DNA of 64,000 nt from JASLBX01 sp035762665 (GTDB taxonomy: Bacteria; Actinomycetota; Actinomycetes; Jiangellales; Jiangellaceae). A model generated the notes under the pieces. That model did no database searches and had not been told where the DNA came from. It was given only the letters and a program-made list of their open reading frames with translations. The stretch lies in assembly GCA_035762665.1 (NCBI GenBank), contig DASTNZ010000168.1, forward strand, positions 1-64,000, read 5' to 3'. Made by a program: the position numbers and the translations under genes. Shown here one piece after another: positions 52,190-59,784 of this stretch (its first letter is position 1; the number at the start of each line of letters is the position of its first letter).

Positions 52190-53190
52190 TCTGGTTCACC
52201 TGGCGCCAGTTCCGTATCCAGACCTGGATCACCGCAGGCGCGCTGGCCGCGCTTGGCGCAGTGCTGGTCATCACCGGCCTCAGCATCGCTGACGCGTACG
52301 ACGCCGCAAACGTCGCCGCCTGCGGCAGCGAATGCAGCGCCGCGATCAACAACTTCCTCACACAGGTGACGGCCAGTGCCGCCGGCACTGTCTACGACCT
52401 CGGTACGGCGATCATATACGTGGTACCCGCCGTGATCGGCGTCTTCTGGGGTGCACCGCTGATCGCCCGCGAGGTCGAAACCGGCACCCACCGCCTCGCC
52501 TGGAACCAGTCGGTGACCCGCACCCGCTGGCTGGCCACCAAGCTGGCCATCATCGGCACGGCTGCGGCAATGACCGTTGGGCTGCTCAGCTTGGCGGTCA
52601 CCACCTGGGCGCAACGGGTCGACGACGCCACCGGCGACAGGATCACACCCCTGATCTACAGCGCCCGCGGCATCGTACCGATCGGCTACGCCCTCTTCGC
52701 CTTCATTCTCGGCGTCACGATGGGCATGCTCATCCGCCGTACCGTCCCCGCCATGGCCGCCACTCTCGCCATCTACAGCGTCGCCGTCTTATCGATGCAG
52801 GAATGGATCCGGGCACATCTGATACCCGCCAGCCACGTCACCAACCCGCTGGACATCTCGTCACTGAACTCGCTGATGATCGGTGACGGTAATGAGATGA
52901 CGGTGATCGGCAGCGACAACCTGCCGGATGCCTGGGTGCTGTCCAACCAGACCGTCACCCATGGAGGCGAGGTCTTCACCGGACCAGCCGACCCGCAAAC
53001 CTGCGGGCCAGACGCCGCAGTCAGAGCATGCGAGGAGTGGGTCGACAGCCTGGGCTTGAGCCAGGACCTCACCTACCACCCAGCCAGCCACTTCTGGCCC
53101 CTGCAATGGGTCGAAACCGGCATCTTCGTCGCCGTCGCCGTCCTCCTGGCCGGGTTCTGCTTCTGGTGGACCCGCCGACGCCTCACCTGA
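52186..53190 (+). CDS. ABC transporter permease
   Basis: A 334-aa membrane protein with six hydrophobic segments (about residues 16-36, 68-90, 115-138, 158-180, 183-200 and 305-325). Between the fifth and last segments lies a roughly 100-residue extracytoplasmic loop (PASHVTNPLDISSL ... SHFWPLQW) with Cys-x-Cys-spaced cysteines (QTCGPDAAVRACEEW). The large external loop suggests contact with an extracellular ligand. The stop is followed by a weak GGGAC/GTCCC hairpin before the convergent mutase gene. Confidence 0.88.
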   Translation: MIWFTWRQFRIQTWITAGALAALGAVLVITGLSIADAYDAANVAACGSECSAAINNFLTQVTASAAGTVYDLGTAIIYVVPAVIGVFWGAPLIAREVETGTHRLAWNQSVTRTRWLATKLAIIGTAAAMTVGLLSLAVTTWAQRVDDATGDRITPLIYSARGIVPIGYALFAFILGVTMGMLIRRTVPAMAATLAIYSVAVLSMQEWIRAHLIPASHVTNPLDISSLNSLMIGDGNEMTVIGSDNLPDAWVLSNQTVTHGGEVFTGPADPQTCGPDAAVRACEEWVDSLGLSQDLTYHPASHFWPLQWVETGIFVAVAVLLAGFCFWWTRRRLT

Positions 53191-53201
53191 ACTGCCGGAT
53201 A

Positions 53202-53223
53202 GGGACCGACAAAGCCCCGTCCC
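53202..53223. terminator. Weak hairpin between convergent genes
   Basis: GGGAC (53202-53206) pairs with GTCCC (53219-53223) around a 12-nt loop. No T-run follows. It may be a shared terminator for the ABC operon and the mutase operon. Confidence 0.3.
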
Positions 53224-53273
53224 CCAAGGTAGGCGTTGATCTGGCCAGCGCAGCCGACGACCGTTGTGCGTTA

Positions 53274-54932
53274 TCAGAGGCCGGCGGCTGCGGCGAGGTC
53301 CGCCTTGATGGCGGTGAGCTGGTCGGCCGCCGTTCCCCGCGCCGCCACCACGTCGCCGCCGAGAACGGGGACGACGACCTCCAGATAGCACTTGAGCTTG
53401 GGCTCGGTTCCGCTGGGCCGGACGATGACCCGGCCGTCGCCGGCCAACCGATAACGCAGCCCATCCGTCGGTGGCAGCCCGCCGATGCCTTCGGACAGAT
53501 CCTCGACCTGCTCGACGGCCAGCCCACCCAGCTCCGTGGGCGGAGCGCTGCGGAGGTGCTGCATCACGCTGCCGATCTGGCTGAGGTCGTCAACGCGGGC
53601 AGACAGCTGGTCGGTCGCATGCAAGCCGTACTCACGAGCGATGTCGTCCAGCGCATCCGCGAGCGTCCGGCCGTCCCGGCGCAAAGTGGCGGCCAGTTCG
53701 AGAACCAGAACGGCGGCCGAGATGCCGTCCTTGTCGCGGACCGCGTCGGGGTCGACGCAATATCCGAGTGCCTCCTCGTAGCCGAAGCGCAACCCGTCGA
53801 GGCGGCCGATCCACTTGAACCCGGTGAGTGTCTCGGCATAGTCGAGGCCGTGTCGCGCCGCAATCTTCCCGAGCAGGGACGACGAGACGATCGAGCAGGC
53901 GAACGTCCCGGACAACCCAGGCTCTCGAGCCACGAGATGAGTCGCCAGCAGCGCGCCGACCTCGTCACCGCGCAGCATCCGCCAGTCTTCCGCCATCGGC
54001 ACGGCGACCGCGCAGCGATCCGCGTCGGGGTCGTTGGCCAGGACGAGATCGGCGTCTGTGCCGCGTGCGAGCTCGAGAGCCAGGTCGATGGCGCCGGGTT
54101 CCTCAGGGTTGGGAAAAGCGACTGTCGGGAACGCCGGGTCGGGTTCAGCCTGCTCAGTCACGGCCATCGGCACCGGGAACCCAGCCGCAGCCACAACCCG
54201 GCGGATCACTTCGCCGCCGACGCCATGCAGCGGGGTGTACACGGCGCGGACGTCTCGCGGACTGCCGGGCAAGGCCACCGCGGCGGCTCGGGCGACATAG
54301 GCATCCAACACGTCGGCGTCGCTGAGCGTCCGCCAACCCGCGTCCGCACGTGGTACATCGGCGAGGGCGCCGACCGCATCGATCCCGGCGGAGATCTCAG
54401 CGTCGGCAGGCGGGACGATCTGCGATCCGTCGCCGAGATAGACCTTGTAGCCGTTGTCCTGTGGCGGATTGTGTGACGCGGTCACCATGACACCGGCGTC
54501 GGCGCCGAGGTGCCGGATGGCGAATGCCAGGACGGGTGTCGGCAGCGGCCGAGGCAGCAGCATGGCATCAAGACCGGCGCCGATCATCACAGCGCAGGTG
54601 TCGATGGCGAACTGGTCGGACTTATACCTCGCGTCGTACCCGACGACCACGGACCGACCACCGTGCTCGAGTACGTACGATGCGAGACCCGCCGCCGCCC
54701 GGATAACCACCGCGCGGTTCATCCGGTTGGGGCCGGCACCAAGAGCGCCCCGCAGGCCGGCGGTACCGAACTCCAGCCGCCCGGCGAACCGGTCGTCCAC
54801 CTCCTCGGCGGCGTCGGTATCTCCTGCCTCTGCGCGCTCGACAAGCTTGGCCAGCTCAGCGCGGGTGTCCTGGTCAGGATCCTCTGCGAGCCACTCGCGG
54901 GCCCGGGCAAGTGCGGCAGTCACAAGATCCAT
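53274..54932 (-). CDS. Phospho-sugar mutase (phosphohexo/phosphopentomutase)
   Basis: A 552-aa alpha-D-phosphohexomutase family enzyme. The phospho-Ser is in VTASHNPPQDNGYKVY, the Mg loop is DPDADRCAVAVP, the sugar-binding loop is GFKWIGRLDGL and GYEEALGY, and the phosphate-binding loop is RPSGTEPKLKCYLEV. Length and the GYCVDPDAVRDKDG element match the group that includes phosphoglucomutase/phosphomannomutase and actinobacterial phosphopentomutase-like enzymes. As it sits 2 bp after the epimerase-like gene and downstream of PNP, isomerisation of (deoxy)ribose-1-phosphate is plausible. ATG at 54932. Confidence 0.9.
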   Translation of the reverse strand: MDLVTAALARAREWLAEDPDQDTRAELAKLVERAEAGDTDAAEEVDDRFAGRLEFGTAGLRGALGAGPNRMNRAVVIRAAAGLASYVLEHGGRSVVVGYDARYKSDQFAIDTCAVMIGAGLDAMLLPRPLPTPVLAFAIRHLGADAGVMVTASHNPPQDNGYKVYLGDGSQIVPPADAEISAGIDAVGALADVPRADAGWRTLSDADVLDAYVARAAAVALPGSPRDVRAVYTPLHGVGGEVIRRVVAAAGFPVPMAVTEQAEPDPAFPTVAFPNPEEPGAIDLALELARGTDADLVLANDPDADRCAVAVPMAEDWRMLRGDEVGALLATHLVAREPGLSGTFACSIVSSSLLGKIAARHGLDYAETLTGFKWIGRLDGLRFGYEEALGYCVDPDAVRDKDGISAAVLVLELAATLRRDGRTLADALDDIAREYGLHATDQLSARVDDLSQIGSVMQHLRSAPPTELGGLAVEQVEDLSEGIGGLPPTDGLRYRLAGDGRVIVRPSGTEPKLKCYLEVVVPVLGGDVVAARGTAADQLTAIKADLAAAAGL

Positions 54933-54934
54933 CC

Positions 54935-55702
54935 TTACGTGTAGCCGTACGGGGCGCAGAACCGTCCGCCGACGTATCGAGCCTCGAAACGGTCCTGCTC
55001 CGACTCCGGCTCGACCTCGATGTCGGCGGCGTACACCTCTGCGTCGTCCTCCGGGTGGTACCCGAGGACACGCCCTGGCTCGAGGTCCCACCAGCGCCGT
55101 GTGTTGGCCGAGATCCCGTGGACGACGGCAAAAGTGAGCTCGGGCGCGGTCAAGCAGGCCTCAACCAGACGGACGGCGTCGCCAGGAGACAGCCAGATGG
55201 CCAGGTGCTGGCGGCTGTGGGGCCGGTCAACAAAAGCGCCGATCCGCAGGCAGGCCGCCGTGAGCCCGTACCGGTCCACGTACAGGCTGCATAGAGCCTC
55301 GGCAGCAACCTTTCCCACCCCGTAGAAGGTGTCCGGACGCGGCCGGGTGTGGACGCTGAGCTCACGACCCGACGGTGTAAAACCCACCGCATGGGCGCTG
55401 CTGGCGTACACGATGCGCGGAACGCCGGTGCGCCGCATCGCTTCGAGGACGGCGTGCGTCGTATGGACGTGCGTGTGGAGCGCGGTCTGCAACGAGCCTT
55501 CATCGGCGTAACCGGCCAGGTGGACCACCGCGTCAGCGCCCTCCACCAGCGGTGCCATCGCGAGTATGTCACTGACGTCGACGCGTTCCATACCGTCGGC
55601 GCGTACTTGGTCCAGGGCAACGACGTCGTGACCCCGTTCTCGCAGGCCGTAGGAGACTGTTCGGCCGATGTTTCCGGCGGCCCCGGTGACAACGGTGCGC
55701 AT
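54935..55702 (-). CDS. NAD-dependent epimerase/dehydratase, uronate-dehydrogenase-like
   Basis: A 255-aa extended short-chain dehydrogenase. The Rossmann motif is VVTGAAGNIGRTV (residues 4-16); HLAGYADEGSL, VYASSAHAVG and YGVGKVAAE (catalytic Tyr-x3-Lys) follow, a spacing typical of uronate dehydrogenase and related sugar-nucleotide enzymes. The C-terminus has FCAPYG. ATG at 55702 begins the fold directly. It sits 5 bp after PNP and 2 bp before the mutase, so it belongs to this operon, but its substrate is open. Confidence 0.85.
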   Translation of the reverse strand: MRTVVTGAAGNIGRTVSYGLRERGHDVVALDQVRADGMERVDVSDILAMAPLVEGADAVVHLAGYADEGSLQTALHTHVHTTHAVLEAMRRTGVPRIVYASSAHAVGFTPSGRELSVHTRPRPDTFYGVGKVAAEALCSLYVDRYGLTAACLRIGAFVDRPHSRQHLAIWLSPGDAVRLVEACLTAPELTFAVVHGISANTRRWWDLEPGRVLGYHPEDDAEVYAADIEVEPESEQDRFEARYVGGRFCAPYGYT

Positions 55703-55707
55703 CAGAT

Positions 55708-56508
55708 TCAGATCCGTTCGACTATGTCGGCGAGAAGCTTTCCTATGCGCGGTGCGGCTTGCCGGCCCGCTTCGACCACCTCGGCGTGGCTGAGCGCGGT
55801 GTGGCTGATTCCGGCGGCCAGGTTCGTGACGAGAGAGATGCCGAGCACTTCCATGCCCGCCTGCCGGGCCGCTATGGCCTCGAGCGTTGTCGACATGCCG
55901 ACCAAGTCGGCGCCGAGCCGCTTGGCCATCTGAACCTCGGCCGGTGTCTCGTAGTGCGGCCCCGGGAACTGGGCGTAGACGCCTTCGTCGAGAGATGGAT
56001 CGACCTCGCGGGCGATGTCCCGCAACCGAGCCGCGTAGAGATCGGTGAGGTCGACGAACGTGGCCCCCTCGATCGGTGATGTTGCAGTGAGGTTGATGTG
56101 GTCGCTGATGAGGACCGGAGTGCCTGGCGCCCACTCCTCCCGCAGCCCGCCGCACCCATTGGTGAGCACGATCGTCCGGCATCCGGCGGCCGCCGCTGCC
56201 CGCACTCCATGCACGACTGCCCGCACGCCCCTGCCCTCGTACAGGTGGGTGCGAGCTCCGATGAACAACGCTCGCTTACCGGTGGCGCCGATGGGTACGG
56301 ACCGGATCAGCCCGACGTGCCCTTCGACCTTCGGCGCACCGAAGCCAGGGACATCAGTCTGGGGAATCTCGGCGGCCACCTCGCCCAGGTGGTCGATGGC
56401 TCCGGACCAGCCGGAACCGAGCACGAGCGCGACGTCGTGCCGCTCAATGCCGGTGCGTTCTGCGATGACGGCGGCGGCAGCACCAGCGGTTTCGAAGGGA
56501 TCTGTCAC
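55708..56508 (-). CDS. Purine-nucleoside phosphorylase
   Basis: A 266-aa trimeric-type (class I, NP-II-like) PNP that turns purine (deoxy)nucleosides and phosphate into base and (deoxy)ribose-1-phosphate. VALVLGSGWSGAIDHLG, GRTHLYEGRG-like (GARTHLYEG), VLTNGCGGLREEWAPG and GPHYETPAEVQMAKRLGADLVGMST are family motifs. GTG at 56508 overlaps the stop of the LigD-polymerase gene by four bases (GTGA), so the two are cotranslated. The product could be processed by the phospho-sugar mutase in the same operon. Confidence 0.92.
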   Translation of the reverse strand: MTDPFETAGAAAAVIAERTGIERHDVALVLGSGWSGAIDHLGEVAAEIPQTDVPGFGAPKVEGHVGLIRSVPIGATGKRALFIGARTHLYEGRGVRAVVHGVRAAAAAGCRTIVLTNGCGGLREEWAPGTPVLISDHINLTATSPIEGATFVDLTDLYAARLRDIAREVDPSLDEGVYAQFPGPHYETPAEVQMAKRLGADLVGMSTTLEAIAARQAGMEVLGISLVTNLAAGISHTALSHAEVVEAGRQAAPRIGKLLADIVERI

Positions 56509-57467
56509 GGGCCGACGATACCGTCGCGCTTTGCGCGGGCGCGGCGCTTGCCTTCGTGCATCGCCTGGACGCGGGCAACCGGAATCGTGTGGCCCTCTTC
56601 GATCAGGTCCGCCGGTATCTGCTGCGGCTCCGGCTGTGCGTCCGCCCACGGGTTGCGGTCGTCAAGTAGCGCCAGGGCGGTGTGGATGGTGAAGTCGGCC
56701 GGCTGGATGTGATCGAGTTCGTCCCAGCCGACCGGGAAGGACACCGGCATACCGGGCCGAGCGCGAGGGCTGTAGGCCGCGACGACCGTTGCACCGCCGG
56801 CCCGAGTCGAGTCGATGAACACCTTGCCTTCGCGGTCCGAGCGGACGAAGGCCGTCGTGGCAACCGACGGATCGAGGCGTTCGGCGCGGGCGGCAATCGC
56901 GCGTGTAGCCGCGGCGACGTCCGCAATGTCGCATGGCTGGATAGGCACGAATATGTGCAGGCCTTTGGCGCCGCTCGTTTTGACCGCCCCTGCCAGGCCC
57001 GCATCGGCCAGAGCCTGGCGGACCAGGGCGGCCGTCCGGACAGCGGCCGCGAAACCGTCGCCCGCCGGGGGGTCGAGGTCGAGCACGAGGTGCGTTGGGC
57101 TGGTCCATTCGCCAGCGCGCACCAGTGTCGGGTGGAACTCGATGGCCCGCTGGTTGGCGAACCACAGCAGCGTCCTCCGGTCGTTGCACAGCGCATACGC
57201 CACGTCGCGCTTCGAGCTCTCCGCCCAGACAGTGACGGTCTGCACCCACGATGGGGTGTACTTCGGGACGTTCTTCTGCATGAACGGTTGCTGGCCGCGC
57301 AGGACGCGGATGACGGACAGCGGCCGGTCTCGCAGTTCGGGAAGGATCCGGTCGCTGACCGCGTCGAGATAGTCCACGAGGTCTCGTTTCGTTGCCCCTG
57401 CGCCATCAAACAGCTGCTGGTCAAGGTTGGTGAGGGGCACGCCGTCCCGCTCGTCGTCCCGGCTCAT
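56505..57467 (-). CDS. ligD: LigD-type DNA polymerase/primase (NHEJ polymerase domain)
   Basis: A 320-aa stand-alone LigD polymerase domain (archaeo-eukaryotic primase family), which fills and extends broken DNA ends with ribonucleotides or deoxynucleotides in non-homologous end joining. The metal-binding Asp pair is in LVLDLDPPAGDGF, and TSGAKGLHIFVPI and FIDSTRAGGATVVAAYSPRARPG are diagnostic. The phosphoesterase and ligase domains are absent and no Ku gene is in the window. It leads the operon with PNP; xthA lies just upstream on the same strand (103 bp past a small divergent gene). Confidence 0.92.
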   Translation of the reverse strand: MSRDDERDGVPLTNLDQQLFDGAGATKRDLVDYLDAVSDRILPELRDRPLSVIRVLRGQQPFMQKNVPKYTPSWVQTVTVWAESSKRDVAYALCNDRRTLLWFANQRAIEFHPTLVRAGEWTSPTHLVLDLDPPAGDGFAAAVRTAALVRQALADAGLAGAVKTSGAKGLHIFVPIQPCDIADVAAATRAIAARAERLDPSVATTAFVRSDREGKVFIDSTRAGGATVVAAYSPRARPGMPVSFPVGWDELDHIQPADFTIHTALALLDDRNPWADAQPEPQQIPADLIEEGHTIPVARVQAMHEGKRRARAKRDGIVGP

Positions 57468-57569
57468 GGCCTCATGATCTCCTCACCCTTTTGGCAGCGT
57501 GGAACCGCTCGCCCCGCTAGTGTCGAAGCCGGGTGGGTCGAACGGTGACCGCACACGAAAGGAACAACC

Positions 57570-57695
57570 ATGGCATCGCGCAAGAACAAGGGCCGGAGCC
57601 GACGAAGTCGGATTCCGATGATCGGCGGGATCGTCGCCGCCGTTGGAACGGCCGCATACGCGATCCGCCGCCGGCGGGGCCGGACGGCCACGTAA
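57570..57695 (+). CDS. Very small basic membrane protein
   Basis: A 41-aa protein of basic N-terminus (MASRKNKGRSRRSR), one hydrophobic stretch (IPMIGGIVAAVGTAAYAI, residues 15-32) and basic tail (RRRRGRTAT). AAGGA lies 7 nt before the ATG. It is too short to assign, but the start signal and layout fit real small membrane proteins. Its stop is one base from the end of the convergent xthA gene. Confidence 0.55.
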   Translation: MASRKNKGRSRRSRIPMIGGIVAAVGTAAYAIRRRRGRTAT

Positions 57696-57696
57696 C

Positions 57697-58551
57697 TCAT
57701 CGAGCCTGGGGCAATCGCCCGCGCTTGGCGGGCGCCGACGGTGGCGGCACGACCGGCCCGATATCGCCGTCCGGCGCCTCGTCGAGGTCGATGATGACTG
57801 GGGCGTGGTCGCTCGGGCCGGTTCCCTTGCGAGCATGCCGGTCGACCCAGGCTGCCTGCACCCGCTCGGCCACTGGCTTGGTCGCCAGCACGAGGTCGAT
57901 GCGCATTCCGAGATCCTGGTGGAACATGCCGGCGCGGTAGTCCCAGTAGGTGAAAACCCGCTCGGTGGGCCAGCGGTCGCGTACGACATCGTGCAGCCCG
58001 AGGGCCATGAGGTCGGCTAGCGCTGCCCGTTCAGGCTGCGTGACATGGGTCTGCCCGATGTAGGCCGCCGGGTCGAACACGTCGGCGTCGGCCGGCGCGA
58101 TGTTCATGTCGCCGCACACCATCGTCGACTCTGGCCCGGCCTCGATGACCGCGCGAAGCGCCGCGAGCCAGGCCAGCTTGTAGTGGTAGTGCTCGGAGTC
58201 AGGCACGCGGCCGTTCGGCACGTAGACCGAGTGGATCCGGACGCCGCCGCAGTCCGCGGAGATTGCCCGCGCCTCGGGATGCGGGAATCCCGGCGCGCCG
58301 GTTAGGCCGAAGATGACGTCGTGGAGGCCGACGCGGGACAGGATCGCGACGCCGTTCCACCGGCCCTCCCCGTGCACGGCCACTTCGTAATCCCGCTTGG
58401 CCAGCTCGTCACCGAGCAGGTCGGTGAAGGCGTCGTCGGCGAGCTTTGTCTCCTGCAGGCACACGACCTCCGGTCGCCGCTGGTCGAGCCAGGGCAGCAG
58501 GCGGGGGACCCGCTGCTTGACCGAATTCACGTTCCACGTCGCTACTCGCAC
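57697..58551 (-). CDS. xthA: Exodeoxyribonuclease III
   Basis: A 284-aa ExoIII-family AP endonuclease/3' exonuclease of base-excision repair. WNVNSVKQRVPRLL, LQETKLADDAF (catalytic Glu), VCGDMNIAP and GTGPSDHAPV (Asp-His) give the EEP active site. TYWDYRAGMFHQDLGMRID is typical of the family. GTG at 58551 follows TACCGT by seven bases, so the mRNA is probably leaderless. The C-terminal Pro-rich tail (about 265-284) is not conserved. Confidence 0.94.
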   Translation of the reverse strand: MRVATWNVNSVKQRVPRLLPWLDQRRPEVVCLQETKLADDAFTDLLGDELAKRDYEVAVHGEGRWNGVAILSRVGLHDVIFGLTGAPGFPHPEARAISADCGGVRIHSVYVPNGRVPDSEHYHYKLAWLAALRAVIEAGPESTMVCGDMNIAPADADVFDPAAYIGQTHVTQPERAALADLMALGLHDVVRDRWPTERVFTYWDYRAGMFHQDLGMRIDLVLATKPVAERVQAAWVDRHARKGTGPSDHAPVIIDLDEAPDGDIGPVVPPPSAPAKRGRLPQAR

Positions 58552-58558
58552 GCGTCCT

Positions 58559-58564
58559 ACGGTA
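58559..58564 (-). promoter_or_regulatory. -10 box of leaderless xthA
   Basis: TACCGT (TANNNT) lies 7 nt before the xthA GTG. Confidence 0.5.
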
Positions 58565-58585
58565 GCCGCATTGACCGACGGTGGA

Positions 58586-59113
58586 TCAGCGAGCGGTGGC
58601 CCCGCTGCCGGCGAATCGGAATGTGGTCATGGCGTGGGGTTCTTTGGCGAACGCGAGCACCTTGACCGGCTCTACGCGGAACACCAACGCCGGGTGGTCG
58701 CCTCCGTCGAAGACCCCGTCGGCGACGTCGAAGTGCCACGCGCTGCCGTACTTCGCTTCGTAGGCATCGGCGAGAATCTGCAGGTATCCACGGTCGGTGA
58801 CGCGCTCCGCCGATCCTTCGACCACGACGTCGAAGCCTCGCGCCCAGGAATTGGTTCCGGTCGTCAAGGCGACCTGTGTGTGGTGCTCGAGATTACGGGC
58901 CTTCTGCTCGTCGAGCCCGGTGCAGAAGTGGGCCGCGCCATCGTGCCAGATTCCGATCAGGGGGGTGACGTGGGGACGCCCATCGGCTCGCACGGTGGTC
59001 AGCCAGTACAGCTCAGCCTCAGCCAGGACTCGCTCGGTGTCGTCCCACCTGGCAGGTTCGGCCTCGGGGCTGCTGAACCGCCCGTCGAGCTTGGTTGCTT
59101 GTGGTCTCGTCAC
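58586..59113 (-). CDS. Pyridoxamine 5'-phosphate oxidase-family flavoprotein
   Basis: A 175-aa split-barrel protein of the PNPOx-like/flavin-reductase-type superfamily. ELYWLTTVRADGRPHVTPLIGIWHDGAAHFCTG, then KARNLEHHTQVALTTG and GSAERVTDRGYLQ are family features; most actinobacterial members bind F420 or FMN, which the sequence cannot decide. GTG start with a perfect AAGGAGG six bases before it. Upstream DNA (59114-59160) is short and empty. Confidence 0.88.
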   Translation of the reverse strand: MTRPQATKLDGRFSSPEAEPARWDDTERVLAEAELYWLTTVRADGRPHVTPLIGIWHDGAAHFCTGLDEQKARNLEHHTQVALTTGTNSWARGFDVVVEGSAERVTDRGYLQILADAYEAKYGSAWHFDVADGVFDGGDHPALVFRVEPVKVLAFAKEPHAMTTFRFAGSGATAR

Positions 59114-59160
59114 GGGATGCCTCCTTGTCGCAGAACGGATCGTGAGTAGGTAGACCGGGC

Positions 59161-59511
59161 CTACGGCGAAGATTCACCGGCGGGGACGCACCGACCGAGT
59201 CGGCGCAACGACGAGATCGCGCATTGGACGAGCCCGGTCGGACCGGCAACACCACGGATGATCGCCAGGAACTCGGCCCGCTCGGCTGGTGGTCGATCGA
59301 CATCCAGGATGTCGTAGGCGAAATAGACGACGTCTTCGATCGCCCGTGTGCACCGGTAGTAGGCGAGACCGACTGGATCGACGTCCGCCGATCCGTATCC
59401 GGCGTCGAACCAGGCCTGCTCATCCGCACCCACTGGGCCGTAGGCGTGCATGCCCCCCTTAAGCGCACCCACTCGCGGATCTGGTCGGCTTGCACCGTCA
59501 CACCGTGTCAT
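59161..59511 (-). pseudogene. C-terminal fragment of an aminoglycoside-phosphotransferase-like kinase
   Basis: About 116 residues that resemble the end of APH/choline-kinase-type proteins (GADEQAWFDAGYGSADVDPV, LAYYRCTRAIEDVVYFAYDIL). The N-terminal kinase lobe and the catalytic loop HGD/DWD are missing. The residues before GGMHAYGP look unrelated. A 25-bp-arm inverted repeat starts 58 bp upstream of the fragment, and together they mark a site of rearrangement. Probably non-functional. Confidence 0.6.
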
Positions 59512-59568
59512 CGCGGGCGAGCCGGCCGCGACACCTTTTCGACAGTCGTGTGATCACCCGAGCGAAAC

Positions 59569-59643
59569 CGCTCCTCCGTGATCAAACCGTCGCTGATCTT
59601 GACAATCAGGGGGTTCTGGCGGCGGTTTGATCAGGGAGGAGCG
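59569..59643. repeat. Inverted repeat with 25-bp arms
   Basis: Left arm 59569-59593 and right arm 59619-59643 are complementary at 23 of 25 positions. Shared core is CGCTCCTCC, then TGATCAAACCG. The 25-bp centre contains a second small hairpin (CTGAT/ATCAG). No open frame is inside. It lies between the kinase fragment and lpdA; it could be a mobile-element footprint or a strong transcription-stopping hairpin. Confidence 0.7.
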
Positions 59644-59772
59644 AATCGCATCGGCAGCCCCTCCAACGCTCGGAATAGATGGCGAGCGCCCTATGAACGA
59701 AACCGTCCGCCGGCATGGCGATCCCAATCCGCCCATGTCCCGGCGACGCGCGTATCGGATGGCGCCGGATGG

Positions 59773-59778
59773 GACAAT
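59773..59778 (+). promoter_or_regulatory. -10-like box of lpdA
   Basis: GACAAT lies 6 nt before the GTG at 59785, the same spacing as at the GNAT gene (8120-8125). Confidence 0.35.
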
Positions 59779-59784
59779 GGAACC

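Noticed and set aside
53202..53223. Strong terminator between convergent ABC and mutase genes
   Set aside because: The stem is only 5 bp and has no T-run; listed at low confidence.
53028..54476. Long plus-strand frame over the phospho-sugar mutase
   Set aside because: Antisense shadow of a gene with intact family motifs; no start signal and odd composition.
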